From Chloroflexota bacterium (GTDB taxonomy: Bacteria > Chloroflexota > Anaerolineae > JAAYZQ01): a stretch of DNA of 64,000 bases. The stretch is taken from the NCBI GenBank assembly GCA_018606645.1, contig JAGVRI010000013.1:52872-116871 (forward strand), in the 5' to 3' direction. This document shows, in pieces, positions 33,460-42,463 of the stretch (within the stretch, counting starts at the first letter, position 1; every line of letters starts with the position of its first letter). A program made the position numbers and the translations under genes. The notes beneath the pieces were generated by a model, which was given only the letters and a program-made list of their open reading frames with translations, ran no database searches and was not told where the DNA came from.

Positions 33460-35592
33460 ATGAAAGGCTGGAAACTCGACCGCCACAGTATATCGGCCCA
33501 GATGGTCCTTCATTCGGCCGTGCTGGTGGCCCTGACGGCCGTGGCCATCGGCGCCCCGACCACCTGGTTCGTGCACCGGCAACTGAATCGCCAGGCCTGG
33601 AACCAGGTCGAGCGGGGCGGCCTGGCTGTCCAGGCGCTCTATGCCGCCGGGCAGGATGAGTTGGTCCATCTGGCCATGTTGATCGCCCAACGTCCCACTC
33701 TTTATCAGTTGCTGGCCCGTCGTGAGCCGGAATCCCTCATCGCCTATCTCGCTGCTTTGCAGCAAAACCTGGGGATCGATTGGATCGCGGTCTACCAAGC
33801 GGATGGGCAAGTCGTGGCGGAAACCGGAACAACCGGTCCAGCGGCCGGCTTGGACCGGCTGGCGAGCGGCTATCGAGTGAATTTCTCCGGGCCGGAGCCA
33901 CAGGCCTGGCTGCTGGCTCAACATCCGCTGGACGGAGCAGGGGGCACCGGAGAGGGCTATGTCGTGGTTGGTCTGCTCCTGGACCGGGAGTTTGTGAGCG
34001 GATTGCAGGCGCGAACCGGGCTGGAACAGAACCTGTGGACAAGGGACCGACTGCTCGCCTCCAGCCTGGTCTCTCCGCCCGAACCACCCTGCCCAGACGG
34101 CGCCGGGGCGAGTCCCCGCACACTCCAGGCAGCCGGCCGCACCTACTATGCCCTCTGTGCTCCGCTGGGCGACGCCGGCTTGCAGGCCGAGGTTCTGCTC
34201 AACGTCTCGGATGTCCGGGCCACCGAATCCCGCTTCATCGGGACGTTATCGGCCAGCATCCTGGTTATCATCATCCTGGCTTCTCTCATCGGGGTGGTGT
34301 GGGCCGGACGGATCAGCCGTCCCCTGACCGATCTGGCCCAGGCAGCGGGGGCGATGCGGGACGGAGACCTCATGCGTCCCCTGGCGGTTGACACGCCGGT
34401 GCGGGAAGTGGCCGCGCTCGGTGAGGCTCTGGAAAGGGCGCGGCTGGACTTGCAACTTATCCTGGCTGAATTGCGTCGGGAGAAGGAATGGACCGACCAT
34501 CTCCTGGAGGCGATCGTCGAAGGGATCGTGACCCTCGACCGGCGGGGGCGGATCACCTTCTTTAGCCACGGCGCCGAACAGATCACCGGCTGGCAACGGG
34601 ATGAGGTGTTGGGGAAAACATGTGACCAGGTGTTTCGCGTACGGGAGAGCGATAGCCCGTTTAGCCAGCTCATTCCCGCTCCTGGCGGGCGCCGCAAAAT
34701 CTCGGTCGAGTTGCGGGACGGGCGCCAGGCAATCCTCGCCGTGACCGGAGCGCGGCTCTTGCCTCCGGCCGGCGGCGACGCCCGGGTCGCTCTCGTCTTT
34801 CGCGACATCAGTGAAGAAGAAGCGGTGCATCGCCTGCTGGGTCACTTTTTGGCCAATGTTGCCCACGAGTTCCGGACGCCGCTTTCGGCGCTGGCCGCCT
34901 CGGTCGAATTGTTGATCGATCAGGCCCCGGAGCTGAGCGCGGCGGAACTGGGCGAGCTACTGGGCTCGCTGCATCTGGGTGTGCTCGGCTTGCAGACGTT
35001 GATCGACAACCTGCTCGAATGCGCCAGCCTCGAAACCGGCCACTTTCGGGTCCATCCCCGGCCCTCCCATCTGGGCGATATCCTGGCCGACGCGATCCGG
35101 ACCCTACAGCCACTGCTGGATAAGCGCCGTCAACGGCTGGTGGTCGGCTGGCCGGCGGCCATGCCACTCGTGGATGCCGATCCCCGGCGGACGGTCCAGG
35201 TCCTGGTCAATCTCCTTTCGAACGCGAGTCAGTATGGACCCGATGATGCGGAGATCCGGGTGAGTGCCATGGTCCAGGGGGACTGGGTCCGGGTGGCCAT
35301 CGCCGATTCGGGGCCCGGCGTCCCGGAGGAATACCGGGCCGATCTCTTTCGCCGCTTCGCCCACCCCCACCCGGAGCATGAGCGGGGCCACGGTGGAGTG
35401 GGCCTGGGACTGTCCGTGGTCAAAGGGATTGTCGAGGCCCACGGCGGGCAGGTGGGAGTCGAAAACCGGCCCGGCGGTGGGGCCATCTTCTGGTTTTCCC
35501 TGCCGGTGGCGGATGCGGATGCGACCGAAGGGAACTCGACCGATCCCCGGCGCGGCGACGGGGAGACCGAACTGGAGTGGGCTGAGCGATGA
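33460..35592 (+). CDS. Membrane sensor histidine kinase, PhoR-like (probable phosphate sensor)
   Basis: 710 residues. TM1 (residues about 12-35) and TM2 (ASILVIIILASLIGVVWAG) flank a roughly 200-residue extracytoplasmic sensor. HAMP follows (GRISRPLTDLAQAAGAM), then PAS (LLEAIVEGIVTLDRRGRITF), HisKA with NVAHEFRTPLSALA, and HATPase with N-box NLLSNASQYG and G-boxes DSGPGVP and GVGLGLSVVKG. ATG 33460 is chosen because the membrane segment follows directly. The response regulator gene overlaps by 4 nt. The proximity of a PHO-box-controlled pst operon makes phosphate a reasonable signal, but this is inference. Confidence 0.9.
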   Translation: MKGWKLDRHSISAQMVLHSAVLVALTAVAIGAPTTWFVHRQLNRQAWNQVERGGLAVQALYAAGQDELVHLAMLIAQRPTLYQLLARREPESLIAYLAALQQNLGIDWIAVYQADGQVVAETGTTGPAAGLDRLASGYRVNFSGPEPQAWLLAQHPLDGAGGTGEGYVVVGLLLDREFVSGLQARTGLEQNLWTRDRLLASSLVSPPEPPCPDGAGASPRTLQAAGRTYYALCAPLGDAGLQAEVLLNVSDVRATESRFIGTLSASILVIIILASLIGVVWAGRISRPLTDLAQAAGAMRDGDLMRPLAVDTPVREVAALGEALERARLDLQLILAELRREKEWTDHLLEAIVEGIVTLDRRGRITFFSHGAEQITGWQRDEVLGKTCDQVFRVRESDSPFSQLIPAPGGRRKISVELRDGRQAILAVTGARLLPPAGGDARVALVFRDISEEEAVHRLLGHFLANVAHEFRTPLSALAASVELLIDQAPELSAAELGELLGSLHLGVLGLQTLIDNLLECASLETGHFRVHPRPSHLGDILADAIRTLQPLLDKRRQRLVVGWPAAMPLVDADPRRTVQVLVNLLSNASQYGPDDAEIRVSAMVQGDWVRVAIADSGPGVPEEYRADLFRRFAHPHPEHERGHGGVGLGLSVVKGIVEAHGGQVGVENRPGGGAIFWFSLPVADADATEGNSTDPRRGDGETELEWAER

Positions 35593-36326
35593 AAGCGTTG
35601 ATCGTTGATGATGATCGGGTACTGGCCGACGTCGTAGCCTTTACCTTGCGCCGCGAAGGGTTCCAGGTCGTCCAGGCCTACGACGGGGAAATGGCGTTGC
35701 AGCGTTGGCGCGAAGACCCGCCCGATCTGATCGTGCTGGATGTCAACTTGCCGAAACTAGATGGGTTTAGCGTCTGTCGCCGGATCCGCGAACAGGCCAA
35801 TACGCCGATCATCCTGCTCACCGTGCGCGGGGAGGAAGATGATATCGTCCATGGTCTGGAGCTGGGAGCGGATGACTATATCACCAAGCCGTTCAGCCCC
35901 CGGCAGTTGGTGGCTCGCGCCCACTCGGTCCTGCGCCGTTCCGGGCGCTCCCCCCGTCCGACCGTCCACCGGGTGGGCGGCCTCGAACTGGATCCAGACC
36001 GGCGGGAGGTTCGCTTCCTCCATGGCGGTACCGCTTCGTTGACCCCATTGGAAAGCCGGCTCCTCGAATACCTGATGGTGAACGCCGGACACGTGCTGAC
36101 CTCAGAAGCACTGATCGATCATGTGTGGGGGGCCGAAGGGGGGGATCGGGACATGCTCCGACAGTTGGTTCGCCGCCTGCGGAGCAAGATCGCCCAGGCC
36201 GCTGGGTCGGCCGAGGAGAACGTAGTGGCTCACCTGCCCTACATCGAGACCGTACCGGGCCTGGGCTACGGTCTGATCGTTCCTACCTCTCCCGAAGACA
36301 ACCCGGCTGGGTGCGGCGAGGGATGA
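35589..36326 (+). CDS. OmpR/PhoB-family response regulator
   Basis: 245 residues. Receiver: acidic pocket VDDD, phospho-acceptor Asp in VLDVNLP, Thr in LLTVRG and Lys in ITKPFSP. C-terminal winged helix: LTPLESRLLEYLMVNAGHVL and VRRLRSKI with ETVPGLGYGL. It overlaps the kinase gene (ATGA) and is its partner. It is a good candidate to bind the 11-bp direct repeats upstream of the pst operon at 39373. Confidence 0.93.
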   Translation: MKALIVDDDRVLADVVAFTLRREGFQVVQAYDGEMALQRWREDPPDLIVLDVNLPKLDGFSVCRRIREQANTPIILLTVRGEEDDIVHGLELGADDYITKPFSPRQLVARAHSVLRRSGRSPRPTVHRVGGLELDPDRREVRFLHGGTASLTPLESRLLEYLMVNAGHVLTSEALIDHVWGAEGGDRDMLRQLVRRLRSKIAQAAGSAEENVVAHLPYIETVPGLGYGLIVPTSPEDNPAGCGEG

Positions 36327-36351
36327 AAATACCCAGGGGCTAAGCGTCCCC

Positions 36352-36600
36352 TCAGATGACCCCCATGAACTGCCGGATCTGATGGTCCCATTCGCGGCCT
36401 TCGACGGTGACATCGGAACCCGATCGATCGTCAAGATCGGCCGCCTGGACAAAGACGTACCCACCAGCCCCTTCAAACCGGGCACAGCAAGCACCCTGGT
36501 CCACCACCTTCAGTCCGATTCCAGATGGTCCAAAGAATTCGACCGCTTTGTTCACCACCTCGGCCGGAACTAACTTGCTCTTTCGTCCCATTCTAATCAT
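36352..36600 (-). CDS. Small uncharacterised protein
   Basis: 82 residues: MIRMGRKSKLVPAEVVNKAVE, a short beta-rich part with DQGACCARFEG and GGYVFVQA, and an acidic end (GREWDHQIRQF). No family recognised. It has GGGAG 7 nt before ATG 36600, which supports a real gene. It converges on the response-regulator gene, and its upstream flank is the start of a tandem repeat. Confidence 0.6.
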   Translation of the reverse strand: MIRMGRKSKLVPAEVVNKAVEFFGPSGIGLKVVDQGACCARFEGAGGYVFVQAADLDDRSGSDVTVEGREWDHQIRQFMGVI

Positions 36601-36611
36601 GATCAAACTCC

Positions 36612-36921
36612 CTTGAAAATAGACCGCTCCCCGCATCCGGGAGTCGAGGCTTTAGCCGGTCCACCGCCTGAAGGCTCTACTCCCCCACCCGCAGTCGCGC
36701 CCTCCGCCGCCGGCTCCTGGATATTTTCATCCATCGTGGTGCCCATCCGGGCATGGCTACTCCTTCGAAAATCGACCGCTCCCCGCATCCGGGAGTCGAG
36801 GCTTTAGCCGGTCCACCGCCTGAAGGCTCTACTCCCCCACCCGCAGTCGCGCCCTCCGCCGCCGGCTCCTGGATATTTTCATCCATCGTGGTGCCCATCC
36901 GGGCATGGCTACTCCTTTGAG
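36612..36921. repeat. Two tandem copies of a 152-bp unit containing R1 cores
   Basis: The block from about 36612 recurs 152 bp later with very few changes (for example GAAAATAGACC versus GAAAATCGACC), then a partial third copy begins near 36916. Each unit carries an R1 core (GGGAGTCGAGGCTTTAGC at 36639 and 36791, and GAAGGCTCTACTCCC about 30 nt on). Open frames across it differ only by copy number and are not counted as genes. Confidence 0.85.
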
Positions 36922-37023
36922 AATAATAGCCTTTACCTCACCCCATCCCCTGAGCGCGGCAGCCCTGCGTCCATTCGTGTATTCGTTTCCCATTCGTTGA
37001 CAGACCCCATCAGGACCCCACCC

Positions 37024-37081
37024 CATCCCCCCAACCCCCTTCCCCTCCCCGCACGCAGAGAGGGGAAGGGGGCTGGGGATG
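37024..37081. repeat. Long imperfect hairpin of repeat family R2
   Basis: CCCCCTTCCCCTC (37035-37047) and GAGGGGAAGGGGG (37060-37072) pair perfectly around a 12-nt loop, with CATCCCC / GGGGATG continuing outside. The same arms appear in the perfect palindrome at 55166. The rest of 36922-37134 shows nothing else. Confidence 0.75.
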
Positions 37082-37134
37082 AGGCGAGGTCTGTCCGCAC
37101 AGGCCCCACCGGCGCAGCTTCAACGATCGGCTCC

Positions 37135-38121
37135 CTAGGACCAATCGGGGCGCAGCTTCTCCCGACCCGACAGGTACCGTTGGACGGCCATGGCCGCGAT
37201 CGCCCCTTCCCCGGCGGCAACCACCGCCTGCTTGAGATGGTTGCACAACAGATCGCCCACGGCAAAGACGCCGGGCAGGCTGGTCTGCATCCCCTCATCC
37301 ACGATCAGGCACCCCGCCTCCGTGGTCGGCAGTTGGTCTCCCAAAAAGTCGGTGATCGGTTTGTTCCCTTGCAGATAGATGAACACTCCGGCCACCGGAA
37401 TCTCCTGCTCCTTTCCATCGCTGACGACCCGCACGCTTTGGACCTGGTCCTGCCCCACCACCTGCCGCAGGCGGGTGGACAGGTAGATTTCCACCTTGGG
37501 GTGTTGCCGCGCCTCCTCGACCAGAGCGGGCGACGCCTTTAGCTCCGAGGTCATCACCAGCAGGTGGACCCGACTGGCGAATCGGGTGAGGAACAGCGCT
37601 TCTTCTACCGCTTCATCGTTATGGCCGACCACGGCCACCTCCTGGTCGCGGAAAAAGGCGCCATCGCACGTGGCGCAATAGGACACGCCCCGTCCTACCA
37701 GCTCAGCCTCGCCGGGTACGGTGTGGGTCCGTCCCATGGCGCCGGTAGCGATGATCACCGCTCGCCCTTCGTAGACCCCACGGCCGGTGAACACCCGCTT
37801 CACCGGTCCGCGCAGCTCGGTGCTGAGCACCTTGTCTTGCACAAAACGAGCGCCAAAGCTCTCGGCCTGGGCGCGGATGCGGGCCAGGAGTTCGGCCCCG
37901 CTGATTTCCCCTGGCACTCCTGGATAATTGGCGATCTTGCTCGTCATTCCCAAAGCGCCAGTGGTGAGACCCTTGTCCAACACCAGCGTGCTCAGATCGG
38001 CGCGCGCGGTATAGATCGCCGCCGTGGCGCCTGCCGGCCCGCCGCCAATGATGATCACGTCGTACACCTGATCGCCGGTCTCCTCCGGCCCACCACCCAA
38101 CGACACGAGTCTGATATCCAT
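37135..38121 (-). CDS. Thioredoxin reductase-like FAD/NAD(P) oxidoreductase
   Basis: 328 residues. FAD motif DVIIIGGGPAGATAAIYTAR, redox-active YCATCDGAFF (CATC), an NAD(P)-binding region VAVVGHNDEAVEEALFLTR and a C-terminal FAVGDLL FAD motif. It would reduce thioredoxin or a related small protein. The NAD(P) motif reads GHNDEA, where classical enzymes have GGGxSA, so the cofactor could be NADH or F420-like; this is uncertain. ATG 38121 follows AAGGAGG and AGGAG sites. No thioredoxin gene is adjacent. Confidence 0.9.
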   Translation of the reverse strand: MDIRLVSLGGGPEETGDQVYDVIIIGGGPAGATAAIYTARADLSTLVLDKGLTTGALGMTSKIANYPGVPGEISGAELLARIRAQAESFGARFVQDKVLSTELRGPVKRVFTGRGVYEGRAVIIATGAMGRTHTVPGEAELVGRGVSYCATCDGAFFRDQEVAVVGHNDEAVEEALFLTRFASRVHLLVMTSELKASPALVEEARQHPKVEIYLSTRLRQVVGQDQVQSVRVVSDGKEQEIPVAGVFIYLQGNKPITDFLGDQLPTTEAGCLIVDEGMQTSLPGVFAVGDLLCNHLKQAVVAAGEGAIAAMAVQRYLSGREKLRPDWS

Positions 38122-38646
38122 CTTCTCCTGCCTCCTTATGGTATAAGTCCGCGCCTCACCGGCGGCGGAACCGGACAGTGAGATTTTGCCCGGTGACGGC
38201 TCAGGAGCGGGCCCCGTCCCAGCCATCCAACGTCCCTATCATACCCCAACTCTGATCCAAGGGATGTAATGGGCATTCCACAGCAGACCAATCCAACTAC
38301 ATCCCTTCTCCAGAACCTGGGGCCTCTTGAGGCTGGGTGGACCGCCCCCTGAGAAGGTTCTCTGCGCGGATTTGCGAAGCCAAGAGGCTCAGGAACCGGA
38401 TCAAGAGCGGCGGAGCGAATCCAGGAGTTGTGCACTTTGCCGTCGGTTGTGGTATAATCTTGTTAGAGCTTTCAGTCCGGCAGGCGGTGGCAACATCGGG
38501 TGAACCACGTGCTCTGAGGGCATTTGATGGTTCCATCCACTCAATCAAAAGCGGGCTGGAGAGTCTGTGTTCTCAGCAGGTAGGAGTGGCCGATACTCGC
38601 CGGGCAGGTCCAAGGCTGTTCGGTCAAGTGGTTGGCGGATGGGGTG
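38122..38646. other. Intergenic region between trxB-like and MNT genes
   Basis: About 525 nt with no supported gene. It must hold the divergent promoters; only the one at 38428-38458 (plus strand) is clear. No R1 or R2 repeat was seen. Confidence 0.5.
38428..38458 (+). promoter_or_regulatory. Possible promoter of the MNT/HEPN pair
   Basis: TATAAT at 38453-38458 is a perfect -10; TTGTGC at 38428-38433 is a weak -35 with 19-nt spacing. The leader would be about 180 nt. Confidence 0.45.
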
Positions 38647-38949
38647 ATGAGAACAATTGTTGACATCCAGAAGATACTGCGCCGGGAGTGGCAGACGTTG
38701 CGCGATGTGTATCGGGTTCGGCGGATCGGCGTCTTTGGCTCCCGCACTCGCGGCGACGCCACGCCTCTGAGCGATGTGGATATTCTGGTGGAATTTGAGG
38801 GACCTGTTGGATGGGAGATCGTTGATCTGCACCGCTATCTGGAGGAATCACTGGGCCTCAAGGTCGACCTGGTAACCCACGGCGCAGTGAGGCGCAAGCC
38901 GCTGCTATGGCAGGCGATTCAGGAGGATCTGATCTACGTCCAAGCGTGA
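38647..38949 (+). CDS. MNT-type nucleotidyltransferase (MntA-like antitoxin)
   Basis: 100 residues. GSRTRGDATPLSDVDILVEF holds the GSxxRGxAxxxSDxD signature of minimal nucleotidyltransferases. In MntA/HepT modules the MNT protein AMPylates a Tyr in the HEPN toxin's RX4-6HXY motif and so silences it. The start is ATG 38647 after a GGATGGGG site; in-frame TTG 38632 is less likely. The partner HEPN gene follows immediately but is broken. Confidence 0.88.
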   Translation: MRTIVDIQKILRREWQTLRDVYRVRRIGVFGSRTRGDATPLSDVDILVEFEGPVGWEIVDLHRYLEESLGLKVDLVTHGAVRRKPLLWQAIQEDLIYVQA

Positions 38950-38950
38950 T

Positions 38951-39318
38951 GTGCGTCTACTCCTGACCGATATGCTGGAGTCGATCGACAAGATCGAACG
39001 CTACACCGCTGGCCTTTCGTTCGACCAGTTCGAGGCCAACGAAATGGTCGTCGACGCGGTGGTGCGAAACCTGGAGATCATTGGCAAGGCGGCAGGCCAC
39101 ATTCCTCCAGGCCTTCGGGAGCAATACAGCCAGATCGAATGGTCACGGGTGATCGGCTTCCGGAACATTGTCATCCACGCTTTGCGGTCGATGTTGAGAT
39201 TGTCTGGGTCATCGCCACGCAGCGTTTGCCCGAACTCAAGGCTGTGTTGCTCGAGATGCTCCTGAGCGGGCCCGGACATGCCAATCCGAAAGGTCCCATT
39301 GATCCTGTCGGACCCTAG
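38951..39318 (+). pseudogene. HepT-like HEPN toxin, frameshifted at the catalytic motif
   Basis: The first 77 codons match HepT/DUF86: LTDMLESIDKIERYTAGLSF, DAVVRNLEIIGKAAGHIP and IGFRNIVIHA, with the Arg and His of RX4-6HXY. Directly after H-A the expected Y-F is missing and the frame shifts. In another frame FAVDVEIVWVIATQRLPELK, the normal C-terminus, continues to a stop at 39316-39318. The simplest reading is a 4-nt deletion that removed the Tyr of HxY. As written, the first frame ends with an unrelated tail at 39265. The toxin is therefore probably inactive. Confidence 0.8.
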
Positions 39319-39372
39319 TTCGGCGGCGGAGTGGTGTCCGTTTTGACTGCCTTCTCTTGGGCTGTTATCCGG

Positions 39373-39431
39373 CTTTGTCACAGCTTTGTCACAGCCCGAT
39401 CACGATTCCCGTCACACTGGTGTCGTATCCT
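39373..39431 (+). promoter_or_regulatory. PHO box and promoter of the pst operon
   Basis: The 11-bp unit CTTTGTCACAG is repeated exactly (39373-39383, 39384-39394), followed in register by CCCGATCACGA (39395-39405) and then a shifted TTCCCGTCACAC. TATCCT (39426-39431) lies 8 nt after the last repeat. Tandem 11-bp units with GTCAC replacing the -35 are the classic PhoB-binding arrangement. An additional promoter-like pair TTGACT-N17-TATCCG lies at 39343-39371. Confidence 0.8.
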
Positions 39432-39478
39432 CATGGTAAAGCCGGCACATCGCGCCGGTCAGGAACTGGTTGTGAACG

Positions 39479-40465
39479 ATGGCCTATCTGTCTCTGGACC
39501 AGTTGACGCCGAATCCAAAACTGGCCCGACGTCTTCCGGCCCAACTGGCCTGGCGATTTCATGCCCTGCCGCTGGCCGAAGACCACGGCACCATCACCGT
39601 CGCCATGGCCGATCCGGATGACGATGCGGCGCGAGAAGCGATCCTGGCCGCCCTCGGACCATCGGCCTGCGTGGTGCAGGGCGATCCGGCGGCCATTGAC
39701 GCACTCCTGAGTGAAATCTGGGGCGCAGAGACAGAGGGAGTGAGCCTTGCCGTCTGTACCGGTGACGGACCAATGAGTGCCGGGGTCGAGGGCTATGCCG
39801 CCCATCTCGGAGAGTTGCTGGGAGCGCCGGTGAGCGCGATCCCCGATCGGGAGGGGATGATCGCCTGGCTTCGACAGGAGGGCTGTGAGCAGCGTAACCA
39901 ACGGCGGCTCGTGCTGACCGCACCGGATCAATCGCTCCTGTCCTGGCTGCTCTTGGAGGCGGGAGAGGAAGCACTGCCCCATCCAGACGCGCCGGTGGCA
40001 GCCCTGGTGGTCCGGGAACCGCGCTGGCCCATCCGTCGCATCCTGCTCGTCACTGGCGGCGAACGCCAGGAACGAACGGTGGTTGATTGGGTGCTCCCGC
40101 TGGCCCGACGCAGCCAGGCGACGGTCACCGTGCTGGCCGTGGTGGCTCCTCATCCCGGTCCGGGTTCGCCCGATTCTCCCGCCCGGTATGGCCTCCCGGC
40201 GCTGTTGACCGCCGAGACGCCGCCGGCCCGGCGGGTCCATCAGACCGCTCAGTATCTGGCCGATTGGGGTCTCAGCACCACCCTGAGGCTGCGTCAGGGA
40301 CCACCGGACGGGCAACTCAGGCGGGAGTGGGCGGAAGGGGACTATGACTTGATCGCCATGGCCGTCTGGCCAGACCACTGGTTGCTCAAGCGCCTGGGTC
40401 AGGAGCCACTGGCCCGCCTGGTGGAGTGGTCCCATTGCCCGCTCTTGCTGGTGAGGAGCCTTTAG
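39479..40465 (+). CDS. Two-part protein: MshEN/GspE-N-like domain plus universal-stress-protein domain
   Basis: 328 residues. Residues 8-85 (RRLPAQLAWRFHALPLAEDH, TITVAMADPDD) resemble the N-terminal domain of GspE/PilB-type ATPases, known in MshE to bind cyclic di-GMP. Residues about 175-328 look like a USP fold (PIRRILLVTGG, AEGDYDLIAMAVWPDHWLLK, SHCPLLLVRSL). No ATPase motor is present. It is the first gene after the PHO box, so phosphate starvation should induce it. It may be a nucleotide-sensing adaptor for the Pst system; this is inference. Confidence 0.75.
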   Translation: MAYLSLDQLTPNPKLARRLPAQLAWRFHALPLAEDHGTITVAMADPDDDAAREAILAALGPSACVVQGDPAAIDALLSEIWGAETEGVSLAVCTGDGPMSAGVEGYAAHLGELLGAPVSAIPDREGMIAWLRQEGCEQRNQRRLVLTAPDQSLLSWLLLEAGEEALPHPDAPVAALVVREPRWPIRRILLVTGGERQERTVVDWVLPLARRSQATVTVLAVVAPHPGPGSPDSPARYGLPALLTAETPPARRVHQTAQYLADWGLSTTLRLRQGPPDGQLRREWAEGDYDLIAMAVWPDHWLLKRLGQEPLARLVEWSHCPLLLVRSL

Positions 40466-40502
40466 CCGCTGCTGACTCTTGACTCGTAATGGAGGGAATC
40501 GC

Positions 40503-41480
40503 ATGAATCGCACACGGGGGTATTATCTGTTCGCGTTGGTGATTGCTCTGGTCGTGCTACTGCCCCTCGGCTGCGGCTCGGGGGCCAGCGGACCGGCCGG
40601 TTCCCCGGACCAGGGACTCCAGGGCACTCTGACCATTTCTGGCGCCTGGGCCCTGTACCCGATGATGGTCCGCTGGGGGGAAGAGTTTCAAAAGGTACAT
40701 CCTGGAGTCCGTTTGAACATCTCGGCCGGGGGCGCGGGCAAAGGGATGGCCGACGCTCTGGCCGGGGCAGCGGACATTGGCATGGTGTCGCGGGCCATCG
40801 CCGCTGAGGAGGAAGCCAAGGGAGCTTTCTGGGTGGCGGTGGTCAAAGACGCCGTGTTCCCGACGGTCAACGAACAAAACCCGGTCTGGGAGGACCTGCA
40901 ACGCCAGGGACTCACCCGCCAGGCGTTCACCGACATCTATCTGACCGGTGCCATCACCACCTGGGGACAGGCGGTAGGTCGGCCAGAGGTCACCGATCCG
41001 ATCCATGTCTTTACCCGGTCCGATGCCTGCGGGGCGGCCGAGACCTGGGCCAAATATCTGGGAGCCAGGCAGGAGGACCTGTTGGGCATCGCCGTCTACG
41101 GCGACCCCGGTTTGCTGGAGGCGGTCGTCAAAGACCCACTGGGCATTGGCTACAACAACCTGAACTATGCCTTTGACATGGAGACCGGGATGCCGGTGGC
41201 TGGATCGCGGGTGGTGCCGATCGATGTCAACGAGAACGGTCAGGTGGACCCCGGTGAGCGATACGAGACCAAAGAGCAGGCGGTGGAGGCGGTGGCCACC
41301 GGGCGCTATCCTTCGCCCCCGGCCCGCGATCTGAACCTGGTGACGCGGGGACGCCCCAGCGGTCTGGTGAAGGCCTTTCTGGAGTGGATCCTGACCGAGG
41401 GACAGGCATACGTGGACGCGGCCGGCTATATCGCCCTGCCCTCAGACCAACTCGAGGCAGAACTGAACAAGCTCAAGTAA
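40503..41480 (+). CDS. pstS: Phosphate ABC transporter substrate-binding lipoprotein
   Basis: 325 residues. Signal peptide LFALVIALVVLLPLGC with lipobox. LTISGAWALYPMMVRWGEEF, LNISAGGAGKGMADALAG and DIGMVSRAI are the PstS phosphate-binding blocks; the usual GSS is GAW here. FTRSDACGAAETWAKYLG is the second-lobe motif (RSDxSG in most relatives). GGAGG lies 7 nt before ATG 40503. It starts the pstSCAB set. Confidence 0.9.
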   Translation: MNRTRGYYLFALVIALVVLLPLGCGSGASGPAGSPDQGLQGTLTISGAWALYPMMVRWGEEFQKVHPGVRLNISAGGAGKGMADALAGAADIGMVSRAIAAEEEAKGAFWVAVVKDAVFPTVNEQNPVWEDLQRQGLTRQAFTDIYLTGAITTWGQAVGRPEVTDPIHVFTRSDACGAAETWAKYLGARQEDLLGIAVYGDPGLLEAVVKDPLGIGYNNLNYAFDMETGMPVAGSRVVPIDVNENGQVDPGERYETKEQAVEAVATGRYPSPPARDLNLVTRGRPSGLVKAFLEWILTEGQAYVDAAGYIALPSDQLEAELNKLK

Positions 41481-41505
41481 TGGGAGAGGGTTGGCGGGGA
41501 AGCGC

Positions 41506-42462
41506 ATGGCCTGGAGGACCCGAGAACAGGTAACGGCCGTCATCCGTCAGAGGCGACGGAGAACGGACCGGCTGGCGGAACGGCTGATGGCTGCGCTCAG
41601 CGCGGCGTGTGTGCTGCTCGTGCCACTGATCGCCGCAGCGCTCTGGCTGCGCGCCTGGCCCATCCTGAGGACCAGGCCGCTGGGGGACCTGCTCTTTTCC
41701 ACGGTGTGGCGCCCTCAGCAGGGAGCGTTCGGATTTTTCCCGTTCATCATGGGGACTCTGTGGGTCACCGCCGTGGCCATGGTCCTGGCCGTGCCTCCTT
41801 CACTACTGACTGCCATCTACCTGGCCGAATATGCCCCGCCGCGCCTGCGGGCGGTGGCCAATCCGTTGATCGACCTGCTGGCCGGCATCCCTTCGGTAGT
41901 CTATGGGGTGTGGGGGGTGGTGGTCGTGGTGCCTCTGGTCGGGCAGCGGGTTGGCCCCTTGCTCCATCGCTGGCTGGGCGTCGTGCCCCTCTTTCGTCAA
42001 GACAATCCCACCGGATATAGCATACTGGCCGGGGGCATCGTCCTGGCGGTCATGGTCTTTCCCATCATCATTGCCGTGGCCCAGGATGTCATCCGCGCCG
42101 TGCCGCAGGGATTGCGCGAAGCCTCGCTCGCCCTGGGCGCAACGCGCTGGCAGACGGTCCGCAACGTGGTCCTGCGGCGGGCCTGGGCCGGGGTGATGGC
42201 GGCCATTATGTTGGGCTTTTCCCGGGCATTCGGCGAGACGATGGCCGTGTTGATGGTGGTCGGCAACATCCCCCAGGTACCCCGCTCCATCCTAGATGCG
42301 GCCTATCCGCTCACCGCTCTCATCGCCAACAACTACGGGGAGATGATGTCGATCCCCCTCTATGATGCGGCGCTGATGGGCGGGGCGTTGATCCTGCTGG
42401 CGATCGTTCTGGTCTTTAACGTGGCCGCGCGGGCGGTGTTGGTGCGATGGGTGGGGAGCTAG
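41506..42462 (+). CDS. pstC: Phosphate ABC transporter permease
   Basis: 318 residues, six membrane segments. [48 protein letters not shown] and [21 protein letters not shown] (EAA loop) are diagnostic of PstC. ATG 41506 follows GGGGAAG; TTG 41491 is the alternative. The pstA start is directly after the stop. Confidence 0.93.
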   Translation: MAWRTREQVTAVIRQRRRRTDRLAERLMAALSAACVLLVPLIAAALWLRAWPILRTRPLGDLLFSTVWRPQQGAFGFFPFIMGTLWVTAVAMVLAVPPSLLTAIYLAEYAPPRLRAVANPLIDLLAGIPSVVYGVWGVVVVVPLVGQRVGPLLHRWLGVVPLFRQDNPTGYSILAGGIVLAVMVFPIIIAVAQDVIRAVPQGLREASLALGATRWQTVRNVVLRRAWAGVMAAIMLGFSRAFGETMAVLMVVGNIPQVPRSILDAAYPLTALIANNYGEMMSIPLYDAALMGGALILLAIVLVFNVAARAVLVRWVGS

Positions 42463-42463
42463 C

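Noticed and set aside
36613..37026. Small frames across the 152-bp tandem repeat (61-73 codons)
   Set aside because: They simply repeat with the DNA unit and overlap palindromic R1 cores, so coding is unlikely.
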